A stretch of 64,000 bases of DNA from an uncultured Alphaproteobacteria bacterium. Its GTDB lineage: Bacteria; Pseudomonadota; Alphaproteobacteria; CAAGCB01; CAG-977. Positions 8,521 through 17,555 of the stretch are shown here, piece by piece. The notes under the pieces were generated by a model, which was given only the letters and a program-made list of their open reading frames with translations, ran no database searches and was not told where the DNA came from. Where the stretch lies: the NCBI GenBank assembly GCA_944390195.1, contig CALXOZ010000004.1:1-64000 (forward strand), given 5' to 3'. The translations under genes were made by a program, and so were the position numbers. How positions within the stretch are numbered: position 1 is the first letter of the stretch; every line of letters begins with the position of its first letter.

Positions 8521-8998
8521 TTTCTCTTGATTAATTGTTATGAATATCTTTTTTTTAAACCGATGGAAGAGCGGGATTGTTTTCGCGGCAAGTAATACCG
8601 GAAAACATTTTATGGTAACGGTTTGATTTAGAGGGAATATTACGAAACCTGTTCAAGAGAACGCAGATGAATGTCATGGGAGAATAGGTTTGTCGGGATT
8701 ACGTTCGTATGCCGTTGGGAATCCCGTCAGACAGGTTTTACGGGTGTTTAGAAAGGTGAAAAAAGTCTGACGGTTTGCAAACATCAGAGTAATCATACCT
8801 CAATAAAGAAAAGAAAAAATACGGTGCGTGGAGAATACATACATCAAAGACCGGTAGGAAAAGGATACCGTTTCTATTAATCTATTCCAGATTTGTTTGC
8901 TCTTTTTACAGGGGAAAGTAACAAAAGGCATATGTAAAACACTTTAATGCCATTCAGACGTAGCTTGTAGGGTGAAATTTACATTCCCTATGAAAAAA
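8521..8998. other. Non-coding stretch after polA
   Basis: About 480 bases without a credible gene on either strand. No tRNA-like fold or strong hairpin was noticed apart from the terminator at its right end. Confidence 0.4.
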
Positions 8999-9023
8999 CC
9001 CCGCGTTTTACGCGGGGGCTCTT
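8999..9023. terminator. Bidirectional terminator
   Basis: Stem CCCCGCG (8999-9005) / CGCGGGG (9011-9017), with a T-run on the right for the plus strand and an A-run on the left for the minus strand. It ends the fadL-like transcript three bases after its stop and would also stop read-through from polA. Confidence 0.85.
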
Positions 9024-9025
9024 TT

Positions 9026-10309
9026 TTAAAAATCGTATTGGAACTGAATTCCCAGTATTTCAGCATTTACATCATATTTCGCATCAATAACGGCGGTGCT
9101 TTCCCCGCCTCCGAATTGAGGAGGTAGCCCCGTATTGCCGTATCCGTTTCTGGCTTTATAGGTCGGAAGGTACAAATGAGCGTACCCGACATCAATTTTG
9201 ACATTTTCATTGACTTTATAAGTAAATCCCAAAGACATCCAATAACGGTCGTTATCAGGGATTCTCACAGTACGAGAAGCCGCGTTACGCACGGGGGATT
9301 CATCGAAAGCCAAACCGGCGCGGAACGTCCATACATCATTATAGTACCAATCCACACCCAAAGAGATTGCCCATGTATTTTGCCAATTATATTTAGATGT
9401 GTGATATCCCAGAGGGCTTGAAGAAGTTAAAGTGAAATTATTGAAATGTTCCCAACGGATATAACGGACGCTTGCGGAATAACCGAAATTTCCCTGTTTG
9501 TGATAACCGGACAACAACCATTGTTCAGGCAGACCGGTAATGGTTCCGCCGACCCAGTTTCCGTTTAAAACGGGTATGGGCATGCCTTCAAAAGTATGAT
9601 CGCCTTTTAAGGTATGTTCAACTTCGGTCGACTGAGTTTGATAAGAAATGCCGAAACGTGTGTTTTTTGACACTTCATACATGACGCCGAAACGACCGTA
9701 CCAGCCCCATCCGTCTATATCAAAATCGCTGAAGCCCGTTCCGCTGGTGGTGTTTGTCATGTTGACCCGTCCGTAACGCGCGATTAAAGAAGCTCCGACA
9801 CTCCAATGATCGTTGATGCGATAGGATAAGGAAGGGGCGATATCAATGACTTCCAGAGCAGAATGAACGCCCAGATCCGAACCGAACCAATCCCTGTCAT
9901 ATTTGGTTTCCAATCCGAACGGAGCATAGATTCCCACCCCGAAATTAAAAGAATCGGAAAGTTTATATTGCGCGAACAGATTAGGGACACCGACGGGAAT
10001 GCTGACGTTTTCCTTTCCGGAAACGACGGTTCCGGCTTTTTCCGCAATCCCCTTGACATCACCGTGTTGCCATATTAAAGCGGCTCCGGCTTGAGCCCCC
10101 GAACCTTTCAAAGCCATACCGGCAGGGTTGAAAGCCAAAGCAGAATAATCGTCCCCGACAATACCTGCGCCGGCATAAGAACGACCCAATCCGGTCATGC
10201 TGAAATCAGTTAACTGGAAACCGGCGGCATAGCTTTGTTGTGAAAAAAACGCGCTGAACATTAAAGCGTAAAGCGGAAGATATTTGCGATGTAAAAATGA
10301 ACGGTTCAT
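9026..10309 (-). CDS. FadL/OmpP1-family outer-membrane transport porin
   Basis: A 427-residue outer-membrane beta-barrel of the FadL/TodX family, which lets long-chain fatty acids or other hydrophobic compounds enter. A signal peptide occupies about 1-29 with cleavage after SQQSYA. The mature N-terminus (AGFQLTDFSMTGLGRSYAGA) and the NPAGM motif near residue 60 are family hallmarks. Alternating strand pattern and Trp/Tyr girdles run to the C-terminus, which ends in Phe (QFQYDF) as expected for barrel insertion by BamA. It starts two bases after the stop of the TetR-type regulator gene, so the two form one operon. The substrate is unknown. Confidence 0.92.
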   Translation of the reverse strand: MNRSFLHRKYLPLYALMFSAFFSQQSYAAGFQLTDFSMTGLGRSYAGAGIVGDDYSALAFNPAGMALKGSGAQAGAALIWQHGDVKGIAEKAGTVVSGKENVSIPVGVPNLFAQYKLSDSFNFGVGIYAPFGLETKYDRDWFGSDLGVHSALEVIDIAPSLSYRINDHWSVGASLIARYGRVNMTNTTSGTGFSDFDIDGWGWYGRFGVMYEVSKNTRFGISYQTQSTEVEHTLKGDHTFEGMPIPVLNGNWVGGTITGLPEQWLLSGYHKQGNFGYSASVRYIRWEHFNNFTLTSSSPLGYHTSKYNWQNTWAISLGVDWYYNDVWTFRAGLAFDESPVRNAASRTVRIPDNDRYWMSLGFTYKVNENVKIDVGYAHLYLPTYKARNGYGNTGLPPQFGGGESTAVIDAKYDVNAEILGIQFQYDF

Positions 10310-10311
10310 TG

Positions 10312-10968
10312 TTATTCCATGTTAGTTTTTTTATACAAAGTGAGAATGGCATGTGTATGGCTCAAGAGCATATTTGAAATTTTTTTGATTTCATTTTCTC
10401 CGTATTCTTCCCACCCCAGATGTTGCAAGATGGTTTGTTTTCGGGATTTAAAGACGAACATTTGAGCAAAGAGTTGAAAAGTGAACAAAGTTGCGTCTTC
10501 ATAATTTAAAACACCGCCGGTCGCTTTTGCTATAAGTGCGGCAAAAATGTTATAAACGGGCGAGATCAGTTCTTGATACAGCGTTTCAAAAGCTTCTCCG
10601 GGGGCGGAATATTCATGCAGGAAAATGATGGCATCTTCGTTTGGCAACCGTTTTGAACACAATAAAAAACATAGGTCGGATATCAATTCAAAGAGTAATT
10701 CCTCCGCTTGATCTGCAGAAGTTTCTTGATCCGTCAACAAATTAAGGGCGTTGTTTGTTTTTTCGTTCAATTCTTTTTTCACACGGTTGGCAATATCGGA
10801 TAATACAGCTTTGTACAACCCTAATTTACTGCCGAAATAATATGTGATTGATGAGATGTTGACTTTTGCTTTTTCGGCGATATCCCGCGTGGATGTCGCC
10901 TGATAACCTTTTTGGGCAAACAGGTGGCGTGCTGTTTTAAATAAGCGCTTTTTAGAATCCATTGCCAT
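10312..10968 (-). CDS. TetR-family transcriptional repressor
   Basis: A 218-residue regulator. Residues about 8-54 are a TetR helix-turn-helix (STRDIAEKAKVNISSITYYFGSKLGLYKAV). The C-terminal ligand domain is CerR/DUF1956-like in general look, but its ligand is not identifiable. It is the first gene of an operon with the FadL-type porin. An inverted repeat overlapping the -35 box of its promoter (11003-11043) is a strong candidate operator, implying negative autoregulation, with the porin induced when a hydrophobic ligand appears (inference). An alternative start ATG exists two codons in. Confidence 0.9.
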   Translation of the reverse strand: MAMDSKKRLFKTARHLFAQKGYQATSTRDIAEKAKVNISSITYYFGSKLGLYKAVLSDIANRVKKELNEKTNNALNLLTDQETSADQAEELLFELISDLCFLLCSKRLPNEDAIIFLHEYSAPGEAFETLYQELISPVYNIFAALIAKATGGVLNYEDATLFTFQLFAQMFVFKSRKQTILQHLGWEEYGENEIKKISNMLLSHTHAILTLYKKTNME

Positions 10969-11002
10969 GATTTGCCGCTCTTAAGTTGAACATGTCAAAT
11001 GC

Positions 11003-11043
11003 ACTATATCGTCTTTTGTTCTAACAGTCAATCGAACGATTGA
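11003..11043 (-). promoter_or_regulatory. tetR-fadL promoter with overlapping operator
   Basis: On the minus strand TTGACT (11026-11031) and TATAGT (11003-11008) are spaced 17 bases apart. The inverted repeat TCAATCG-AA-CGATTGA (11028-11043) overlaps the -35 box. This is the classic position for an autoregulating TetR repressor to block polymerase. Confidence 0.7.
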
Positions 11044-11068
11044 TTTAACCGTTTTGCAAGCGGTTGCG

Positions 11069-11473
11069 TTAAATTTCTCCATTTTCAAATAACTTGGCTG
11101 CCGTTTCGATACATTTTTGACAGGGATAAACAGGATGCCCGTTTTCCCCTTTCAGTTCCCGGCAAAGAACGGATCCGGCGTGTTCTTTAAAACGTTCCGT
11201 AAAAATTCTTATTTTTTTATAAGTATCTGCCCGAGTGGATTTGTCTCCAAGCTTTCCTGAACTGTTTTTTAAACCGATCAACATACATACAGCCGTAACG
11301 GCACCGCAAGTGCTTCCCAGTCCGCCCATGCCGCTTCCGAAACCTTCCGCAATTTTATAAGCGGTTAGCTCATCAATCCCGACAGTGTCGCTATAGGCGC
11401 ATAAAACGGCTTGTGCGCAGTTGTAAGCTTTCATATCCCTTAATTCGACGGCTTTTTGTACACGGTTTGACAT
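11069..11473 (-). CDS. C_GCAxxG_C_C family redox protein
   Basis: A 134-residue protein of the cysteine-rich C_GCAxxG_C_C family. Visible motifs are YNCAQAVLC (18-26), the glycine-rich GGLGSTCGAVTA (50-61), SVLCRELKG and CQKCIE. Family members are common in anaerobes and are thought to be redox or metal-binding proteins, sometimes fused to or beside transporters; the exact reaction is unknown. It is transcribed divergently from an iron-type ABC permease, 90 bases away, and a rubrerythrin lies in that operon, so a role in redox or iron homeostasis is plausible. AAGGAAG precedes the ATG. Confidence 0.85.
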   Translation of the reverse strand: MSNRVQKAVELRDMKAYNCAQAVLCAYSDTVGIDELTAYKIAEGFGSGMGGLGSTCGAVTAVCMLIGLKNSSGKLGDKSTRADTYKKIRIFTERFKEHAGSVLCRELKGENGHPVYPCQKCIETAAKLFENGEI

Positions 11474-11578
11474 ATCTGCTTCCTTTTTTTATTTTGATAA
11501 ATTAAACAATAACGGGTCTGAAAGGATATAGCCGTTGATTTTATAAAGATCAAGTCTTGGAACATGAAAGGCAATAAA

Positions 11579-12589
11579 ATGTTTGATTTTAAAAAAAGCT
11601 TTTCTCCGTCGTTTAAAGTTATGTTATTGCTTTTCATGACAGTTGTTATTTTGTTTTGTTCTTTGGGTGTTGGTCGGTATCCGCTTTCATTAAAAGAGAT
11701 ATTCGATATTTTGTTTTATGCGCGAGAAACAGAGTCTGTTGACATACTTCAGGCAAAAACCGTACTGGAAAAGATCCGTATCCCTCGTGTTTTGACAGCG
11801 GGGCTGGTTGGTTGCGCTTTATCTTCGGCGGGGGCGGCTTACCAAGGCGTTTTTCAAAATCCGATGGCATCTCCGGATATTTTGGGCGCCTCTTCCGGAG
11901 CCGCTTTCGGAGCGGCTTTGGCTTTGCTTGCGGGAGCGGATTCTTCGATTGTTGTTTTCAGCGCTTTTTTATTCAGTTTATTGTGTACCGCAACGGTTTG
12001 GAATGTCAGCCGGAAAACGCAGGGACGACAAATATTGGCTTTGATCCTGTCGGGAATTGTTGTCGGGTCTTTATTTTCAGCGGCGACTTCATTGATTAAA
12101 TTGGTGGCGGATCCGACGGATCAATTACCTGCCATCACTTATTGGTTGATGGGCAGTCTTGCTTCTTGCGGAACGCAAACGCCTGTTTTTTGTGCGCTGA
12201 TGATGTCCGCCGGCTTGATACCTCTTTTTTTGTTGCGCTGGAAAATAAACATTCTGACATTGGGAGATGATGAAGCTTTTTCTTTGGGGGTCAATGCCGG
12301 AAAGTTGCGTTTGATCATTATTTTTTGCGCTTCTTTGATAACGGCGACCGCCGTTTCCGTCAGCGGCATTATCGGTTGGGTGGGATTGGTAGTGCCTCAT
12401 ATGGCGCGAAAGATGGTCGGGGCGGATTACAGGTATGTAATGCCGGCATCAATGTTATTGGGGGCGGCGTTTTTAGTCGTTGTTGACGATGTTGCCAGAA
12501 ATTTGTTGTCTTCGGAAATACCGATCGGTATTTTGACTTCTTTTATCGGTGCCCCGTTTTTTTTATATCTTATTACGCGCAGGAGATGA
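11579..12589 (+). CDS. FecCD-family ABC transporter permease (iron/siderophore/cobalamin type)
   Basis: A 336-residue inner-membrane permease of the BtuC/FhuB/FecCD family with about ten membrane helices. Family signatures include RIPRVLTAGLVGCALSSAG, QNPMASPDILGASSGAA and, near the C-terminus, GWVGLVVPHMARKMVG. The start is ambiguous: ATG 11579 has AAAGG at good spacing; ATG 11564 would add five residues but lacks a clear ribosome site. It overlaps the ATPase gene by four bases (ATGA). No periplasmic binding protein is encoded alongside, so it must use one encoded elsewhere. The substrate is inferred only as an iron chelate, heme or cobalamin. Confidence 0.9.
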   Translation: MFDFKKSFSPSFKVMLLLFMTVVILFCSLGVGRYPLSLKEIFDILFYARETESVDILQAKTVLEKIRIPRVLTAGLVGCALSSAGAAYQGVFQNPMASPDILGASSGAAFGAALALLAGADSSIVVFSAFLFSLLCTATVWNVSRKTQGRQILALILSGIVVGSLFSAATSLIKLVADPTDQLPAITYWLMGSLASCGTQTPVFCALMMSAGLIPLFLLRWKINILTLGDDEAFSLGVNAGKLRLIIIFCASLITATAVSVSGIIGWVGLVVPHMARKMVGADYRYVMPASMLLGAAFLVVVDDVARNLLSSEIPIGILTSFIGAPFFLYLITRRR

Positions 12590-13371
12590 AAGCGTTGACA
12601 ATTTGTGTGCAACATTTATCTTTTTCCTATAAAGACCGCATGATTTTAAAAGATATCTCTTTTTGCGTCGCGGACGGTAGTATTACAGCTGTTCTGGGAC
12701 CGAACGGGGCGGGAAAAAGTACGTTATTTAAATGCTTGTTGGGTTTGTCCGCTTCGTATGAAGGTAAAATCACCATAAACGGCGAATCAACTGCAGGAAT
12801 TCCACCGGAAAGATTGGCAAAATTGGTTGCTTATATTCCTCAATCGCATGATACGGCATTCAATTTGAGTGTCTTTGATATGGTATTGATGGGCACAACC
12901 GCCGGTTTGCGAGGATTTAGAATGCCATCGCAAAAAGAAAGTGAAATAACATGTCAAGCTTTGAAACGTTTGGGGATACTTTCTCTGAAAGACAGGGATT
13001 ATCAAAAAATCAGCGGAGGGGAACGTCAATTGGTATTGATTGCACGCGCTTTGGCGCAGCAAACAAAAGTTCTGATCATGGATGAACCGACTGCGAATTT
13101 GGATTACGGCAACAGTTTGCGCGTACTGGATCAAATGAAGTCTTTGGCGCGGCAAGGATACACCATTTTATTTTCGACCCATTCTCCGGATCATGTTTTT
13201 TTATATGCGGATAAAGTATTGGCTTTGTCGGAACAAAAAATTTTGGCTTACGGTTCTCCGGATGAAACGATTGTCAGTGATTTGATCAGGCGTTTGTATG
13301 GCATAGACGTGATTATAGAGAGTCTTTATGGCGATAAGGTCAAGTGTTGTATTCCAAAAAATGCGATTTAA
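12586..13371 (+). CDS. ABC transporter ATP-binding protein, FecE type
   Basis: A 261-residue ATPase partner of the adjacent FecCD permease. It has Walker A GPNGAGKST (about 39-47), Q-loop YIPQSHD, signature SGGERQLV, Walker B VLIMDEPT and the switch His in STHSPDH. The ATG overlaps the permease stop, implying translational coupling. A rubrerythrin gene follows after 76 bases and probably shares the transcript. Confidence 0.93.
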   Translation: MKALTICVQHLSFSYKDRMILKDISFCVADGSITAVLGPNGAGKSTLFKCLLGLSASYEGKITINGESTAGIPPERLAKLVAYIPQSHDTAFNLSVFDMVLMGTTAGLRGFRMPSQKESEITCQALKRLGILSLKDRDYQKISGGERQLVLIARALAQQTKVLIMDEPTANLDYGNSLRVLDQMKSLARQGYTILFSTHSPDHVFLYADKVLALSEQKILAYGSPDETIVSDLIRRLYGIDVIIESLYGDKVKCCIPKNAI

Positions 13372-13447
13372 TAAAAAAAAGTTTGCTTTTACGGATTAAA
13401 AGTTTAAAATCTTTCTAAATTTTGTAGATTCTTTCAGGAGAAAAATA

Positions 13448-13981
13448 ATGGAATTAAAAGGGACGAAAACCGAAAAAAATCTTATGACCGCTTTTGCCGG
13501 TGAATCTCAGGCACGCAATAAATACACATATTTTGCCAGCGTCGCCAAAAAAGAAGGTTATGAACAAATCGCGGCAATTTTCACTAAAACAGCCGAAAAC
13601 GAAAAAGAGCACGCAAAGCTTTGGTTCAAAGCGTTAGGCGAATTGGGGGATACGGCTCAAAATTTATTGCACGCGGCGCAAGGCGAAAATTACGAATGGA
13701 CGGATATGTACGCCACTTTCGCCAAAGAAGCCGAAGAGGAAGGATTTGTTCAGCTGGCGGCTCAATTCCGTGCTGTGGCGGCAATTGAAAAGTCCCACGA
13801 AGAAAGATATCGCGCTTTGTTGAATAATGTGGAAATGAAAGCGGTGTTTGAAAAGGCTGGCGAAACGATGTGGGAATGCCGTAATTGCGGACATTTGGTC
13901 ATGGGCAAAAAAGCTCCTGAAATTTGTCCTGTTTGCGCTCATCCTAAGAGCTTTTTCGAAGTGCGAGCCGAAAATTATTAA
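13448..13981 (+). CDS. rbr: Rubrerythrin
   Basis: A 177-residue cytoplasmic diiron peroxidase that reduces hydrogen peroxide in anaerobes and microaerophiles. The N-terminal four-helix ferritin-like domain holds the diiron Glu/His ligands ([37 protein letters not shown]). The C-terminal rubredoxin-like domain has two CxxC knuckles (WECRNCG and CPVCAHP). Length and layout are typical. Following an iron-type ABC transporter and facing a redox-type protein, it points to a peroxide and iron stress cluster. A good ribosome site (AGGAG) precedes the ATG, and a terminator follows. Confidence 0.95.
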   Translation: MELKGTKTEKNLMTAFAGESQARNKYTYFASVAKKEGYEQIAAIFTKTAENEKEHAKLWFKALGELGDTAQNLLHAAQGENYEWTDMYATFAKEAEEEGFVQLAAQFRAVAAIEKSHEERYRALLNNVEMKAVFEKAGETMWECRNCGHLVMGKKAPEICPVCAHPKSFFEVRAENY

Positions 13982-13992
13982 TCAAAATTATG

Positions 13993-14020
13993 AAAAGCGC
14001 CGTAAAGGCGCTTTTTTTTT
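13993..14020 (+). terminator. Rho-independent terminator after rubrerythrin
   Basis: Stem AAAAGCGCC (13993-14001) / GGCGCTTTT (14007-14015) with a 5-base loop and a run of T. Confidence 0.85.
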
Positions 14021-14453
14021 ATCGGGTTTAAAATAATGTCGGGTAAAAGCGGTGGGGGAAGCTGTTCTTTTTAAACTGTAAACTCTGTTTTAAAATGATG
14101 AAATTTTCGGATATGGAAACGTTATGGTTTTTTAAAGCGATATTGTAGACAGTTTTTTAGTTTTTTTTTGTATTTGATTTGAAAAAAACTCCTGTAGGAA
14201 CTGCTTATACCGTGTAGACAAAAGTGGCATACCCGTATCTTTTCATTCGCAAGAAAATCTTAAAGATCCAATGTATACGGTGTGCTGGAATGATATTATC
14301 GTTTGCAGTCGGTGTTTTTTCCGGATACGCATCATTAGGGAAATTCGGATATTGAAAAAACGGATATTTGGCTTTTGAAAACATTTTAACGCTTGCGGGT
14401 GAGATTTTAACAGCTTATCTTAAAAAAAGGGCTTTCAAATATAGAGGAAAACA
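14021..14453. other. Long leader/intergenic region before the STAS gene
   Basis: About 430 bases with no credible gene. A plus-strand scan found no sigma-54 element (GG-N10-GC) and no CtrA box; the closest is a TTAA pair with 9 instead of 7 spacer bases near 14405-14421. The promoter of the partner-switching pair must be here but was not pinned down. Confidence 0.35.
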
Positions 14454-14753
14454 ATGCAAATTACGAAAACAAAAGAAAATGATGTAACGGTCTTAAATAT
14501 ATCAGGTCGTTTGATCACCTCGACTTCGTTGGCTTTGGAAACGGCAATCAATGAAGTGTTGAAAACGGAAAATCAATTGATCTTGGATTTTTCCGATGTT
14601 GATTTTTTGGCGTCCTCAGGGATCCGCGTTTTGCTGATCACTCAAAAAAGAATAACGGAAAAACAAGGAAATTTGATTATTCGCAACGTCAATGATGTCG
14701 TTATGTCAGTATTGGAAATGACCGGATTGAAAAATCTTTTAAATATCCAGTAA
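14454..14753 (+). CDS. STAS-domain anti-sigma-factor antagonist
   Basis: A 99-residue single STAS domain of the SpoIIAA/RsbV type. The phosphorylatable Ser sits in FLASSGIRVLL (about 61-71). In such systems the unphosphorylated STAS protein binds a kinase/anti-sigma and frees its target; a kinase inactivates it by phosphorylation and a PP2C phosphatase reactivates it. The next gene, 12 bases downstream, encodes both a PP2C phosphatase domain and an RsbW-like kinase domain, so the pair forms a compact partner-switching module. GAGG precedes the ATG at good distance. The final target is unknown; no sigma-factor gene lies alongside. Confidence 0.92.
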   Translation: MQITKTKENDVTVLNISGRLITSTSLALETAINEVLKTENQLILDFSDVDFLASSGIRVLLITQKRITEKQGNLIIRNVNDVVMSVLEMTGLKNLLNIQ

Positions 14754-14765
14754 AAGGTTGCTTTG

Positions 14766-17081
14766 ATGCAAAGAACATTCCAAAAATGGTTGTTCGTTTT
14801 TGTCTTGCTTACGTTTGTTTTGACCTTCCGCTTGTTATTTACGTTTCAAACGATGCAGGCGGACAGGTATGTTGAATCTCTCATCCGTTTGAAACAGGAA
14901 TATGTCAGGCAGCAAATTATATTGCATCATCAAAATCTGGATAATTTGAAAAAGGCATCCGAACTGGCGTTGTTGGAAAAAATAAGAGTTCTGGCTTATA
15001 CAATAGCCGTTGATCCAGATGCTTTTTTAAAAAACAAGGAGATACTCAAAAAATGGAGTAAGGACGCGGGTTTGGCGGATGTCAGCATTTGCGATGAAAA
15101 CGGAAAGGTCGTCAATGCCTATCCGCAAACGTTGATCGGATCCGATTTCCAAAAGTCGCGGTATTTCCCACAGTATTTGAAATTGATTGACAGGACGGAA
15201 AGCGATTTCATCGAGGCTTTTCAGCAGGAGGAATTGCCGCAAGTCGCCGGCTTTTCGACAGTCCAATATGCCGACGTGTCCAGACAGGACGCACCGGGGT
15301 TTATTCGGGCAAGACTGGCGGACAATCATTATGTCAATGTTTTGAAAAATGAAACTTTAGGTCATCTGGCGGAGGATTTCGTCATTAAAGGGGATCAAGG
15401 TTATATCTTGATTCGTAAAGATGCACGTCATAGTTTCAGGATAGGTGATACGGGCAATATTGTTATTTTTAAAAACGGTCGTGTCATAGCTTCCTCATTG
15501 GAAAGACTGGCGGGGAAAACAGTTCAAGAAATGGGCTTACCCATACAAGCCGGAGTTTCTGAAAAAGGAACTTTCAGAATACCTTCAGACAGAGGGATTC
15601 TTTTTTGCGTTTATACGCGCTTTGAAAATTATTTGCTTGTCGGTACATATCCTGAAAAAGAAATGTATGTGTATCGTAACAAAGTGTTATTTTTAAGCTT
15701 TTTGTTTTTGTTGATCATATTTTGTCTTATTTATTTTTTAATAACGGTTTTGTTAAAGAAAATCGTTATCAATGGAATAAAAAATACAAACATTTCTTTA
15801 GATCGTATCACCAACGGAGATCTGAATGAAAAAGTGGATGTCAGAACCAGCATAGAATTCATTTCCCTGTCAAACGGTATTAATACTATGGTAGACGCTT
15901 TAAAGGGGGCAATCGCCAGAGAAGCTTCCCGATTTGATGAAGAGTTGAAACTGGCGCATCAAATTCAAGAAGCCTCTTTACCGGCATTGTTTCCGCCATA
16001 TCCGGATAAAAGCGAATTTGATATATATGCCGGAATGTATCCGGCAAAAGAAGTCGGCGGAGATTTTTACGATTTCTTTTTGCTAGGTGAAAAGCTGTCC
16101 CGTATTATGGTCGTCATTGCCGATGTGTCCGGAAAAGGCATTCCGGCGGCATTGTTTATGATGTCGGCGAAAACATTGATAAAAAGCTTGGCGGAATCCG
16201 GTTTGCCTCCAGCGGACATATTGACACAGGCAAATAAAGTGCTGTGTGAAAACAATGAAACAGATATGTTTGTAACGGCTTTCATTGGCATTTTAGATGT
16301 TGAAACGGGAAATTTTATTTATGCGAACGCTGGGCACAACCCGCCGTTATTAAGAAAAGGAGACGGGGATTTCGCTGTTTTCAAACAACACTCCGGTTTC
16401 GTATTGGGAGCTGTCGATCATGTTGAATACAAACAGTCATCAATAATTTTCGATGGCGGAGATACATTGTTTTTGTATACGGACGGTATCACAGAGGCCC
16501 AAAACAAACAACTTGACTTGTACGGGAATGACCGTCTGTTATCGGTTTTAAACGGTAAGGCAACGGATTGTGTAAAAGAAATGATTGAAAATGTAAAAAA
16601 AGACATAAGCGATTTCGTTTCAGGGGTGGAGCAGTTCGATGACATAACGATGTTGGGATTGCGTTATAATGTTTATCGGAAAGTCGTTCCCGGTGTTTTG
16701 GAAGAGTATGAACAATTGGCGGATTTTGTTTCTTCTTTGTTAAGCAAGCGGAATTGTTCGCAAAAAGTCCTGTCTGAAATCATGGTTGTCATTGATGAGA
16801 TTTTTTCAAATATCGTGCGCTATGCTTATCAAGATCAGCAAGGGGAGGTGTCTTTATCTTGTTCCATAGGAGGAGATCCTCGCTTTATAACGCTTTGTTT
16901 CGAAGATTCCGGTATTCCTTTCAATCCGTTGAACAAAGCCGATCCGGATATCAGTTTGTCGATACAGGAACGTGAAATCGGAAATTTGGGCATATTCATG
17001 GTTAAAAATATCATGAATGAAGTTTTGTATGAATACAGGGACGGTAAAAATATTTTGACACTTTATAAGGTGTTGGAATGA
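14766..17081 (+). CDS. Membrane sensor with HAMP, PP2C phosphatase (SpoIIE/RsbU) and RsbW-like kinase domains
   Basis: A 771-residue inner-membrane protein. TM1 is at about 9-27. A periplasmic Cache-like sensing region follows (about 30-300), then TM2 (about 307-330), HAMP (about 330-383) and an SpoIIE-type PP2C domain (about 395-625) with the metal-binding acidic motifs EVGGDFYDF, VIADVSGKG and FDDITML. The C-terminal GHKL ATPase (about 640-771) has N-box VIDEIFSNIVRY and glycine motif GNLGIFMVKN. RsbU phosphatase and RsbW-like kinase are thus fused in one sensor, downstream of their STAS substrate. ATG 14766 is preferred over the adjoining TTG because AAAGG lies upstream. The likely role is stimulus-controlled dephosphorylation of the STAS protein. 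Confidence 0.92.
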   Translation: MQRTFQKWLFVFVLLTFVLTFRLLFTFQTMQADRYVESLIRLKQEYVRQQIILHHQNLDNLKKASELALLEKIRVLAYTIAVDPDAFLKNKEILKKWSKDAGLADVSICDENGKVVNAYPQTLIGSDFQKSRYFPQYLKLIDRTESDFIEAFQQEELPQVAGFSTVQYADVSRQDAPGFIRARLADNHYVNVLKNETLGHLAEDFVIKGDQGYILIRKDARHSFRIGDTGNIVIFKNGRVIASSLERLAGKTVQEMGLPIQAGVSEKGTFRIPSDRGILFCVYTRFENYLLVGTYPEKEMYVYRNKVLFLSFLFLLIIFCLIYFLITVLLKKIVINGIKNTNISLDRITNGDLNEKVDVRTSIEFISLSNGINTMVDALKGAIAREASRFDEELKLAHQIQEASLPALFPPYPDKSEFDIYAGMYPAKEVGGDFYDFFLLGEKLSRIMVVIADVSGKGIPAALFMMSAKTLIKSLAESGLPPADILTQANKVLCENNETDMFVTAFIGILDVETGNFIYANAGHNPPLLRKGDGDFAVFKQHSGFVLGAVDHVEYKQSSIIFDGGDTLFLYTDGITEAQNKQLDLYGNDRLLSVLNGKATDCVKEMIENVKKDISDFVSGVEQFDDITMLGLRYNVYRKVVPGVLEEYEQLADFVSSLLSKRNCSQKVLSEIMVVIDEIFSNIVRYAYQDQQGEVSLSCSIGGDPRFITLCFEDSGIPFNPLNKADPDISLSIQEREIGNLGIFMVKNIMNEVLYEYRDGKNILTLYKVLE

Positions 17082-17099
17082 AATTAATTCGCCAAGAGA

Positions 17100-17546
17100 T
17101 TAAGAATCTTTTTTTTCAGTTTTTGTATACTGTTTTCTGCGGTGTGAATTTAAACCGATTTCATCCAGAATATTGTTGATTTTTCGTTTTAATTCGTCTA
17201 ATTGCCGTTTTTCACGGTTTTCTTGTGTTATTTCAACTGTTTTCAATTCCAAATAAGCTTCTCTGATTTCTTCACGCATCGAGACGATTTCTTCGCCGTT
17301 TTCTGCCAAAGCGCGATCCAGACGTTTGTTTTCTTTGACATGCCAATCGACGTACGCTCCAAACGTCAATGCAGTGAGTGGGTTTTCGTTTGCGGTTGCT
17401 TCTTCTTGTTTGAAACGCTCTTCAAGTAAAGCCTTGCGGTTAAGCAAAGCTTGTTCAAAGCGTAACAGATTTACAAGCTTGCGTTGTTTTTCGTCAAGCT
17501 CGAATTTATAGATGCGGATCAATACTTTTAATTCATCTTTTGACAT
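17100..17546 (-). CDS. fliJ: Flagellar export protein FliJ
   Basis: A 148-residue, highly charged, fully helical coiled-coil protein directly after fliI (9-base gap). This is the size, fold type and place of FliJ, the central stalk of the flagellar export ATPase, which links FliI to FlhA. Sequence similarity within the family is always weak, so the call leans on position and coiled-coil character. The 3' end lies only 18 bases from the convergent phosphatase gene. Confidence 0.8.
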   Translation of the reverse strand: MSKDELKVLIRIYKFELDEKQRKLVNLLRFEQALLNRKALLEERFKQEEATANENPLTALTFGAYVDWHVKENKRLDRALAENGEEIVSMREEIREAYLELKTVEITQENREKRQLDELKRKINNILDEIGLNSHRRKQYTKTEKKDS

Positions 17547-17555
17547 AAACTAAAT

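Noticed and set aside
14386-14421. Pairs of TTAA upstream of the STAS gene as CtrA sites
   Set aside because: The spacer is 9 bases or more instead of 7.
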